From the NCBI RefSeq assembly GCF_027595985.1, contig NC_073313.1:115769552-115833551 (forward strand): a stretch of DNA of 64,000 nucleotides, written 5' to 3'. A program made the translations under genes and the position numbers. The notes below the pieces were generated by a model. It saw only the letters and a list, made by a program, of their open reading frames with translations, was not told the origin of the DNA and did no database searches. Shown here in pieces: positions 55,236-64,000 of this stretch; positions within the stretch are counted from its first letter, which is position 1; the number at the start of each line of letters is the position of its first letter. This stretch comes from Sorex araneus. Lineage: Eukaryota; Chordata; Mammalia; Eulipotyphla; Soricidae.

Positions 55236-55764
55236 TGTCACTTGTCATCCCCTTGATCCTCGATTTGCTCGAGCAGGTGCCAGTAACATCTTCATTCGTC
55301 CCTGTCGTGTGCTAGTGTAGCCCAATTGTATCTGTTTACTACAGGAACACAAACAGCCTCAAATTGTGCGTTCAGGGTTTTGACCAAGAAGACTGACCAT
55401 ATCTCAAATGGGCAGCCACGAGGTCTTTTGACATCTCGTGGAATCCAGTTGGTAAGAGCTCTAGTCCAGCAGTCGTCACTAAATCACATTAAGTGTCCAG
55501 CCCATCTGGTTTTTGGCAAAGGAGACAGCGTCCCTGATTCTTGATCATCGACGGAGGTCGAACTCCAGATTCCTTCTCTCACTTGAATGGAACATGATAC
55601 TCCAAGCATAGCTCTTTTAATTCCTTTTTAGGATACCCGAATAGCGTTCTCATCCAGTTTGCATAGGGCCTAGGTCTCTGAGACATATATTAGTGCAGGA
55701 AGAACAGTGGAGTCGAAAAGATGTGCCCGGAGCCAGAGGTTCTTTGTCCTCTTACCCACTTCTT

Positions 55765-55955
55765 CGACACTCTTTATTTTTTTGCTTTTTGGGTCTCACC
55801 CAGCAATGCTCAGGGGTTACTCCTGGCTTTGCACTCAGGAATTGCTCCTAGCAGTGCTTGGGGAACCATATGGGATGCCGGGGATCGAACCCGGGTCGGC
55901 CACGTGTAAGGCAAACGCCCTACCCGCTGTGCTATCACTACGGCCCGACACTCTT
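55765..55955 (-). mobile_element. SOR-type SINE inside RTE copy 3
   Basis: cgacactctt at 55765-55774 and 55946-55955 flanks a full minus-strand SOR: ttttttgctttttgggtctcacc, ggggaaccatatgggatgcc, ggatcgaacccgggtcggcc, tgctatcactacggcc. A third copy of the same ten bases at 56629-56638 ends the next insertion. Confidence 0.92.
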
Positions 55956-56638
55956 TTTTTTCTTAATTGAATCACCATGTGGAAAATTACAATGCTTTCA
56001 GGCTTAAGTCTCAGTTATACAATGCTGAAACAACCATCCCTTCACCAGTGCCCATATTCCACCACCAAAAAAAAAAAAAAGTATACCTCCCATCCCTCCC
56101 ACCCTCATCCCTTCCCTGCCCCCGCCTGGGTAACTGATAAATTTCACTTTAATTTCTCTTTACTTTGGTTACATACAACATTTCAACAAAAATCTCACTA
56201 TTATTGTTAGGAGTTCCCCATTAGAGTCAGACCTTTGGTGAAGAGATATGAGGTCACGCGGCCGCAATTGAGGTCGTGTGGCCACAATTGCAGCCCTGCA
56301 GTTTTGGATTTCTGTATTTTAGCAACTAAGTCCAGGGAAATTTCTTCCAGAAATTGTATCATTGCAAGCTTGTATCTCTCATTACTGGTCCTCATAATAC
56401 GGCGGTCGCCACGCCCTTCCCCTCACACAGCAAGGAAAAGGCAAGAGAGAGAAAAACCTTTCCCCTCCTGAGCAGGCATGGGGCCGCGGCTTAGTTCTCA
56501 GTCTGGAGACATTCTGCAAGGAGCTGCCGGTATCAAAAGTAGTTTAGCTGGCCTCTGGAATCATGCTCCTGCAGCTGCAGTGGGGCCACACACATGCGGC
56601 CCCCGGGATCACATCTCGCCGGCCTCTTCGACACTCTT
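55956..56638 (-). mobile_element. Short L1-related element, longer copy, inside RTE copy 3
   Basis: The element spans about 55956-56624, with target repeats tcttcgacactctt (55761-55774, interrupted side, and 56625-56638). The minus-strand 5' end is GC-rich (ggccggcgagatgtgatccc), about 105 bp longer than the copy at 38281, then gcgaccgccgtattatgagg (mutated YY1-like site), a short frame (MRTSNERYKLAMIQFLEEI), the shared L1-type 3' UTR and an A-rich tail. It confirms that the unit moves on its own. Confidence 0.85.
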
Positions 56639-56773
56639 GAAGGCATTCCATGCTGTTCTCTTCCTCCTGTGCAGTTCTGGCGCCAAGTCATTCCTCATGT
56701 TGAATTCTTGACTCAGGTACACACAGTTGCTGGGTTTGGAGATGCTCATTCCACTGAGAGCAAATGGAATGTC

Positions 56774-57286
56774 AGGGACTGCAAAAAACTAAGGCTCGCC
56801 GAGGGGTGTGTGCAATCTCGGGCTCTCTGGGCGACTGTCTCACCACCCGCATTTGGTGCTCTGGAACCGCTGTGTATGGGCTGGATCGGGATGGCCATTG
56901 GCCAAGGACAGGCAAAGGAATAACGAGGACCAAGCTGGTTGTTGATTAGTTACCGTTTATTCAATCTTCCATCTTTCTCATCTCCCGCACTCCCAGCTCT
57001 GTCCTCTCTCTGGATCTACTGCCGCCTCTCTCCCATCTCTGTCCTCCCTTTCTCCTCTCTTGCCCTTGCCCCTAGGTTACACACTGCCAGGTCCTGTGTC
57101 CATACAAAAAGGACATTGCTCTGAATAATCTATGCAAAGGACTCAAGGAGAAGAGAAAAACAATATTTACAAGTCAACAGAACACTAAGAAAAAAGCTAC
57201 AAATAAACAAAGAGGAGTGGGAGCACTGTAACAGGAGTAACCAAATAAACCTAAACTACCTGAGGCTATGTAATCCTACAAGGGAC
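56774..57286 (-). mobile_element. Solo LTR (501 bp, 6-bp TSD) inside RTE copy 3
   Basis: Perfect agggac flanks (56774-56779, 57281-57286). The unit runs 56780-57280 from TG to CA. On the minus strand AATAAA occurs in gattgaataaacggtaac (about 56948-56965), with U5-like sequence after it ending in ttagttttttgca. RTE reading resumes at ctagttcgtttttcatgaac. No internal retroviral sequence remains. The 6-bp duplication suggests a class II (betaretrovirus-like) source. It differs clearly from the LTR at 34197. Confidence 0.9.
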
Positions 57287-59575
57287 TAGTTCGTTTTTCA
57301 TGAACATTATTTGGGTGAGATTCAGCTGCAGCCTGACCTTTTCATACTCACGGTCAAAGTCAGCCAGCATCTGTGCCGCTTGGCTAATGTTTGGTGTTAT
57401 TACAACAATGTCATTAGTGAAGAAGAGGTGGTGTAGCTGCCGACCATCTACTTTCACTCCCATTCCTTCCCATTCCAGTCATTGCATGATGTTCTCGAGA
57501 GTTTCAGTGAAATGGTATCACCCTGCCGAACCCCTCTCTTTATATCAATTATTACTTCCTTGTAGAATGGTGAGAACCTGGTGGTGAATCTGTAATACAG
57601 CTTGAGGAGGATCTTGATGTACTGAGTTTGAATTCCCTGTTTGTGTAGGGCTTCTATTACCACTTCAGTCTCAACAGAATCGAAGGCCTTCTTTAAGTCG
57701 ATGAACGTTAGACAGAGCGTCATCTTGAACTCTCATGAAACTTCAGTGACCTTGGTCACTATGTAGATATGATCAACTGTGCTTAATCCTTTGAGAACCC
57801 AGCTTGCTTGCATGGTTGTCCTTTGTCTAGTGTTCTGCCTATTCTATTCAGGATGACTCAAATGAACAACTGGTAGATAACGAACAACAGGTAGATTGGG
57901 CGATAGTTGCTGATGTCGTGGATGTCTCCCTTCTTGTACAACAGAATGGTCCTGCTGATTTTCCATTGGGATGGAATAATCTTGCATTCGGACAGGTAGT
58001 GTGTGAAGTGTCAAGCCAGTGTATTGACGAGTATTGGCGGCAGATTCTTCAGGTGTTCGGGTCTGACCTTGTCTAGACAGGTGCTGTATGCGTCATTACT
58101 GACCAAATGGCGTGTCGGATTTTGGAAGGAAGGATGTTGGGAACGACATATCTATCCTGCGAAATTTGGTATGTGGGCAGGTGTACGTGGCTGTCAAAGA
58201 GATCCTAGTAGAAGTCATGACTAATCCTCTTGGTTGCCCTTCTGGAAGATGTGATAGATCCATCAGGACATTGGACAGCAGTTATCTTGGTCTTGTATTT
58301 GGCAAAGGACAGGCGAGCATTGCGAATACTTTCCCTAGCTTCTGCCGCATCAGTCAAGACTACTGCTCTTCTCTCTTTGAGGTCTTCCTTTATCGCTTTC
58401 TCCACAGCTTTGTGAGCTCGGAACTTAGCTTGTGATTGCCTGAGGCTCGCTCCAGACCACGAGGCAAATGAGCTTGAGAGTTTCTGAAGACAAGTGTCTT
58501 TTTCTGGCTTTCTCTCTCTTGGCATTCCTCGCACAATCCTGGATGTGATGAACCAGTCGATCATATTCCTCGTCGATGTTGTCAAGGACAGCATCTTCTC
58601 ACATTGCTGCAATAGTGCCAAAGAGCTCCCAGTTGGTGGTCATTCTGGGAGTTCTCTTCTTAAACTTAAACTTTGCAGTCCTTTGTCCTCACTCTGTGAA
58701 GTAGAATTTTGCATGAAGGAGATGTGTTCCAATCCCGTTTGGGATTTTGGGACAACAGCGACATTGGTCAGGCAAAATCATTAATTGAATATGATGTGGT
58801 CAACTTCATTGTGGAACTCTCTACCAGGAGTCTCCCCTGTCCAACGTTTAGATTCGGCCTTCTGGAACTGTGAATTACCATGGATGGTCTTAGTCAACAT
58901 GATGAACTCAGACAGTCTCTCACCCTGTTCGTTCCATTCTAGGCCATATGTCCCAATCTGGAGTTCTTTGGGTCATTTTCTCGGTCCTATCTTGGCATTC
59001 AAGTCACTTACAATGATCTTGTAGAAGGTGTTGTCTTTATAGAACTTCTCCAGCTCCATGTAGAATTTCTCAATTTCTTCTTCATCATAGTTGGATGTTG
59101 GTGCTTAGATGATGAAGATAGAAACTGAGCCACATCAATTCAAGCATAATCATCAGATTCGGGTTGTTAGGCACTCAAATGAATCAATGCTCATGGCCAA
59201 GTTCGTGTTGACAAGGACACCGACACCACCGACGCCTCTATTGTCACATGTTCCGAGGAAGAGTTCTTCTCCAGTGTTGAAAATGGCATGATGTGATTGG
59301 TGCCTTCTGGTCTAGGTCAGACCAATGATGTCATACTTTATCTTCTGCACTTGCACCATCATGTCTTTGATGGATGCTTCCAACACCAGCACACTTGTGT
59401 TGAAACTGCAGATAATCATTTTAGTCCCTCTTCGTTTTGGCAGTCTAGTTTGTCCCTGAGATTTTATCAGTGTCTCCATGCTCATCCTTCTTAATGCTGC
59501 CATATTGGGGGCTCTTTCAGTGTCAGGCCCATTGTTGTTACTGTTTTTGGTATCTCAAATACACCATGGGTAGCT

Positions 59576-60290
59576 TGAAAAACACATAATTTATGCTAAA
59601 AATTAATTAATTTATTAATATTGGAAATGATGCAAACATTTGAAAAAGTTTCAGTGTTAGTCCTAACTGTGGTAAATATCAAAGACTTTAAACCACATTA
59701 ACAAAGTCTTTCAGTGACCTCAATTACTTCTAATTCTGAGGTTTCTTGAGGCTAAAATATTTGAGTATTAACTTCACTAACTGATACAAACTAAATACCT
59801 TCTGAAGTTCAGTCCTTAAGGTACTGTTACTGATATTGTGGTCATGTCTTGATATACTCACTGAAGAGACAGTAATATATAGAGAATTCTTAGTAATTTT
59901 TTAAATGGGAGGTATCTGTTCCTGGTAGAGCTGGACTGGCACAGCCAGGATGCCCAGGAGCCAGCAGAGTCACACCCATGGGTGCTCCTGGTGAGGAGCA
60001 GTGCCAGAGATTGAACTCAGGGCCTTCCAGATGTCAGGTAAGTGGAACTGCCAGTAAAACTATGTCTTTTAATAAGATGGAGATCAAGTATACTCCTAAT
60101 GAATCATGTGCCTGTTAGCAATTTGAAGAACTGTGGGCTAAATTGTATAGAAAATGTGTCTTAGAAGAAGAGTGGCTTTGCAGAAAACAGGTAAAAGTTT
60201 CTGTCTACAAAGACAAACTTCTCACTCTAGCTAATAACCTCTCACACTGGCCTCTAATCCTATTTCGACTTTAGAATCACAAGGATGATT
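59576..60290. other. Unassigned; SINE remnant near 59920-60050
   Basis: gtcacacccatgggtgctcc, cagtgccagagattgaactcagg resemble a reversed, decayed SOR piece. The rest is unrecognised. Confidence 0.4.
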
Positions 60291-60450
60291 TTGGAGAACA
60301 GAGCTATAGTACAGAGGACAGGGTGTTTGCATTGCTTGTGGTCATCCTTTGTTTGATCTCTGGCACCCAATATGCTTGCCAGGAGTGATCCCTGAGCACA
60401 GAGCCAGGAGCAAACCCTGAGCACAGCTGGGTGCAGCTGAAAAAGAAAAC
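60291..60450 (+). mobile_element. Old SOR-type SINE
   Basis: gagctatagtacagaggacagg, ttgtttgatctctggcaccc, ccaggagtgatccctgagc, ccaggagcaaaccctgagc and an A-rich end follow the SOR plan. Confidence 0.75.
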
Positions 60451-61039
60451 CCACGTAAACAAACAAATAGAATCATATGGGGGATGTTATAAAATCTGCA
60501 AATTATCAATTAAAATAAGTACTTTTTGTGGAGAAATATTTGATAATATCCATAGAATTTAAAAAATTCTTATACAATTCAGTTGAAAAGCCATTTTTGT
60601 AAGAATTTACACTATCTAGAAATTTGCATCATTATAGTAGCAAAAAATGAACTATGATTGGTCAAAAACAAGACATGCACTTTAGCCCCTATACGATCTC
60701 TCTGGTCTCTTTCCCCTATTTTTTTGCTCTACAAAGTTAGTATGATTAGTTTATTACTCTGTAATAAAATGACACATATGCACATATTTTATGAAATGTA
60801 CATGAGTTGTTTTCATTAGAAACACAAGATACAGATAACAGAATGTTCACCTATGTGGTGACAATGATTTCTTCAAGATTGGGAAATAGAAGGGAGGAAC
60901 GAAGAAGATTGTTTCTTCTTGTACACCATATTTGTTTGTATGTCCTGAATTTAGAATCATATTTAGGCACTGACTACTATAAGAAAATACCCAGCATGTA
61001 AACTTTATGCTTTAGTAAGTTGAACATGGACTCAGAAAT
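60451..61039. other. Unassigned
   Basis: No recognisable feature. Confidence 0.45.
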
Positions 61040-61388
61040 GTATGTGTAGACTTAGTGATCCCTTCTCTTTCCAAGCTACCAATGATGGTTGAAGGAATCG
61101 CTCAAGATGGGAGATATGTGCTGAAAGTAGATAAAGGACCAAACATGATGGCCTCTCATTATCTGCATTGTAAATCATAATGGCCAAAAGTAGATAGAGA
61201 GTAATAAGGAAATTGTCTGCTATAGATGCAGGGATTGCAGTGCGGTGGGGGTGATGGGAGGGATGCTGGGGACATTGGTGGTGGAAAATGTACACTGGTA
61301 AAGGGATGGGTGTTCGATCATTGTATGACTGAAACTCAATCATTAAAGTGTTGTGACTGTATCTCACGATAATTCCACTTAAAAATTT
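61040..61388 (+). mobile_element. L1 3' UTR, 5'-truncated
   Basis: gtgatcccttctctttcc, gtgctgaaagtagataaagg, ggtggtggaaaatgtacactgg, cgatcattgtatgactgaaac, gtatctcacgataattc in L1 3' UTR order. Its A-tail merges with the T/A run of the adjacent SINE. Confidence 0.85.
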
Positions 61389-61560
61389 TTTTTTGCTTTT
61401 TTGAGCTACACCCAGAGATGCTCAGGGGTTACTCCTGGCTTTGCACTCAGGAATTACTCCTGGCGGTGCTTGGGGGACCATACGGGATGCCAGGGATCGA
61501 ATCAGGGTCGGCTGCGTGCAAGGCAAATGTCCTACCCGCTGTGCTATTGCTCCGGCACCC
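61384..61560 (-). mobile_element. SOR-type SINE, full length
   Basis: The plus strand reads ttttttttgcttttttgagc, gctcaggggttactcctgg, ttgggggaccatacgggatg, atcgaatcagggtcggc, tgctattgctccggc. Inserted at the L1 tail. Confidence 0.92.
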
Positions 61561-62270
61561 GCATTTTAAAATTATTTTAAAGATTTGCATTTAAAAAAAA
61601 AGAAAGAAATGTATGTATACTTAATCTGGCAGGGGAGATACCAGGATCACGAAGGTGTTTTTCCCAGGGCAAGGCTTGTCCACTGCATGCCACATGGGCT
61701 GACTCCTGCAATTTAACTCAAACGTGGGAAGCTTGACTGCATAATTTGCTGTAGTGGGGGACTGCGTTCATGCCCTTCCCTGTTCCCTGGAAAAACATGT
61801 CTATTTGGGGTAAAATACGAGCTCCTAGGTGATTGTGAGGAGCTGTGTTTGGTAAGCACTAACCAAATTAACAGACACTCAGAATTTTTGTCCTCCTGCT
61901 GAAATTATTGTGGAAAATAAAAGAGTATGTGCAGGTTCTTCTTTTTTGCCTCTGCTGATGGGAACACCCATCTCTGCAATAAAGTAAGGATGGTAAACCT
62001 AACCTGATTTGAAAACAGGGACTGCTAAAGGGTTGAAAGTCATCATCAAATGTTCTGTATTTAAAATTGTGATTTGGTGCCAAGTATTTTACTCAGTAGT
62101 AAAATACTAGCTTTATGTGTATGAGGCCCTATGTTTGATCCATAATATAACAAAATAATACTAATATAGTACTAATTTTGAATGGGAATGGGGTAGGATG
62201 TGAGCCAGAAATAAAGCACTTGACTTGCAATTGTGAGGCTCTCAGTTAAATTTCAGTATAGAAAAAATTA
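61561..62270. other. Mostly unassigned; weak SINE heads near 62070 and 62190
   Basis: gccaagtattttactcagtag and aaagcacttgacttgcaattg may be decayed tRNA-like heads. Otherwise nothing is recognised. Confidence 0.35.
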
Positions 62271-62345
62271 TAATTTTATATATATGTATATTATGATATA
62301 TAGCATATATACTATATCCATATATGTATATATATTATATTATGA
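62271..62345. repeat. TA-rich simple repeat
   Basis: Imperfect (TA)n/(TATATG)n tract. Confidence 0.85.
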
Positions 62346-62349
62346 AACT

Positions 62350-62495
62350 AATATCCAAGGTAAGGGTAAACAGATGCCAGGAGGATGGTCAATGGTTGGA
62401 AGCTTACCACAAGAGTGAGGGGGTTGGGAATGGCACAGGTATACAGATATATCTGATAACCTTCATTATCTGTATTGCAAACCAAAGGCCCAAAA

Positions 62496-62545
<50 letters not shown>

Positions 62546-62725
62546 GTAAATTGCCTGCCATAGTGGCAGGCAATGGGAGGTGGGGTGGGAGGGAAACTGG
62601 GAACATTGGTGGAAGGAAAACTACACTGGTGATGCGTGTTGGAACATTATATTGCTGGAATCCAATCATAAACAACTTTTTAAATGTGTATATCATAATG
62701 ATTCAATTAAAAAAATAAATGAATG
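62350..62725 (+). mobile_element. L1 3' UTR with (GA)n and stem-loop
   Basis: tggttggaagcttaccacaag, a (GA)n run at 62500-62545, gcctgccatagtggcaggc (62553-62571, exact 8-bp stem with 3-base loop), gaaaactacactggtgatgc, tatcataatgattcaattaaa and A-tail. Same order as 13800-14065. Confidence 0.85.
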
Positions 62726-64000
62726 AGAAAAAAAGATCAAAAAATGCAATCCTTTAATTTGTACAACTTTAACCACAATGGATTTTGGCACGTATATTCA
62801 GGTGAAGAAATACTATTTAGTAGAAGCTGATTTCTAATAAAATCTGATGTCATTATGTTTAGAGATTAAAAGATCCAGGAACAATGAGGTTTGGGGGATT
62901 TTCCACCTATGAATCATCCATGTACAATACAGTTTTAAAGATTTTCATCCATATTAGCTCTTATATTTTTCATTCTAATTTTTAGGAAGAAAGATACCAA
63001 TGCTGTAGTTTTATTCAGACAAAGTATAATTGCACAGGGAATTGACTTAGTGTATGTACTTAGTGTATGTGTTTTTGTCTATATAGATTTGCATATGTCA
63101 AAAAAATTTAGCTTCCAAGTTAGAAGTACAAAACAACATGTTAAACTTTATTTTTTGTAAGAGCTGTTCTTGATCAGGAACCCCAGTCATGAAGGTGTTA
63201 CACTAGTTTTCGGTGATCAAAGCAGGAGTCTAGGTGTAAAACTTTCTTATTTTAACAAAGCTTTCCCATTGTTTCTTATTCACTAAACTGAGCTACAATC
63301 ATTATGCTATAATTTCTTATCATTTTTAGGTACTTTGCACTTTTCTCTCAGTTTATCTGGCTCTATTTAATCTTTAAATCTTTGATATTGATGTTACTCA
63401 TACAAGAGGAATGCAAATGGGAATAATCAGGTTGTTAACAAAGGATTTGGAGTGCCTAAGAGGATAAAGAGTCCCCACAAACCCACACAGAGACACACAC
63501 ATGAGTTATTGAGATTCAGTTATAGGCCATTATGGCAAGTCAAAAATCTTTCATTTATGATAACTCATTACACTTCTGATAACTAGAGTGATAACAGGAT
63601 GCAGACTGGAAGGGAAAGATTATGAAATTTTGTAAGGGGAAAATGAAGTTTTCTCTAATATAAGCTTTTAAATAAATAAATAAATACAGGTTTTGGAACT
63701 AGAAAAGAGACTATCTTACTTCCATGGTAAAATAGAAATATCAGTTAAAAGTTTTTCTAGGTATTTGAATTTCTCATTCAGAACACAAAGCTGACACTTT
63801 CCCAACTTTTTATTTAGGTGTGTCAGGAAGACCTTGGGCCCCTCCTACTGGTGCCATCTTGGTATTGTGCCCTGTTTGAATTCCCTATCCACCTGTGTGT
63901 ACCCACTAGAGCTAGCACCTAGAGTAGGTTCTTCTCCCTTATCCTCACAATACCCACTAAGAACTGCTATGTCACATATGAGCTGCATGATAGCTCTCCT
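62726..64000. other. Unassigned AT-rich DNA
   Basis: No repeat, RNA gene or coding similarity is recognised, apart from a short (AAAT)n at 63670-63685. Confidence 0.5.

Larger units (their letters stand above)
55236..59575 (-). mobile_element. RTE-clade LINE, copy 3, near full length with three insertions
   Basis: Minus strand, 5' to 3': short leader (59575-59505), then the endonuclease (59503 on: KMIICSFNTSVLVLEASIKD, IKYDIIGLT, VGGVGVLVNTNLAMSID, HGNSQFQKAESKRW), linker (58620-58205, AIKEDLKERRAVVLTDAAEA), reverse transcriptase (58100-57290, LTFIDLKKAFDSVETEV, GVRQGDTISLK, GVKVDGRQLHHL), and the C-terminal part to 55240. The catalytic box at 57410-57421 reads FTND, so the second aspartate remains but the first is lost. 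Without its insertions it is about 3 kb, near the usual 3.2-3.3 kb of RTE elements. Endonuclease and reverse transcriptase lie in one ORF without an L1-type ORF1, as in the RTE clade. Inactivated by stops, frameshifts and insertions. Confidence 0.93.

Overview
This 64 kb window looks like mammalian nuclear DNA without an intact protein-coding gene. The best fit is a shrew (Sorex or a close soricid). The reasons are many copies of a tRNA-derived SINE that I recognise as SOR-type, L1 LINEs with mammalian ORF1/ORF2 signatures, ancient eutherian L1 and MaLR remnants, and three copies of an RTE-clade LINE whose protein reads like nematode RTE-1. From memory, an RTE of this kind (RTE1_Sar) has been reported as horizontally transferred between parasitic nematodes and the common shrew. 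The species call is inference and was not checked by database search.

Layout. 0-5 kb: an RTE-tailed SINE with an unexplained 5' extension, then two copies (A, B) of a roughly 0.66-1 kb composite non-autonomous element. 5.8-8.2 kb: RTE copy 1 with an inverted 5' end. 8.2-14 kb: a MaLR-like LTR, L1 3' ends and a 5'-inverted L1 carrying a SOR SINE. 15.2-17 kb: a processed pseudogene of the ciliary GPCR GPR161, split by a SINE. 18-21.7 kb: L1 5' and 3' pieces and an ancient L1. 22-29.8 kb: SINEs, a second MaLR-like LTR, composite copy C and a large unassigned stretch. 30-31.6 kb: RTE copy 2, with the best-preserved reverse transcriptase. 31.7-32.4 kb: a TTTC microsatellite abutting a SINE tail. 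34.2-35 kb: a SINE whose A-box is split by a solo LTR. 35.9-36.7 kb: composite copy D with an (ATG)n tail. 37-41 kb: L1 ORF1, L1 ORF2 and a short L1-related element. 41-45 kb: mostly unassigned. 45.3-54.6 kb: three L1s, a second solo LTR, and about 950 bp of polypurine DNA. 55.2-59.6 kb: near-complete RTE copy 3, interrupted by a SOR SINE, the short L1-related element and a third solo LTR. 59.6-64 kb: L1 3' ends, SINEs and unassigned DNA.

How the parts work together. Two retrotransposition systems are visible. L1 supplies poly(A)-tailed insertions: SOR SINEs, the short GC-headed element and the GPR161 retrocopy. The RTE appears to have been parasitised twice. One parasite is a SINE made of a tRNA head, a piece of RTE 5' leader and the last ~65 bp of the RTE. 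The other is a larger element with an unknown ~350 bp head, a longer piece of RTE leader and the same RTE tail. Both end in short tandem repeats rather than poly(A), as the RTE does, and both have clear target-site duplications (TSDs). This LINE-SINE partnership, formally like BovB/BovA, is the most interesting system in the window. Solo LTRs with 4 or 6 bp TSDs record later endogenous-retrovirus activity. Almost all open reading frames here lie inside repeats or low-complexity DNA and should not be read as genes.
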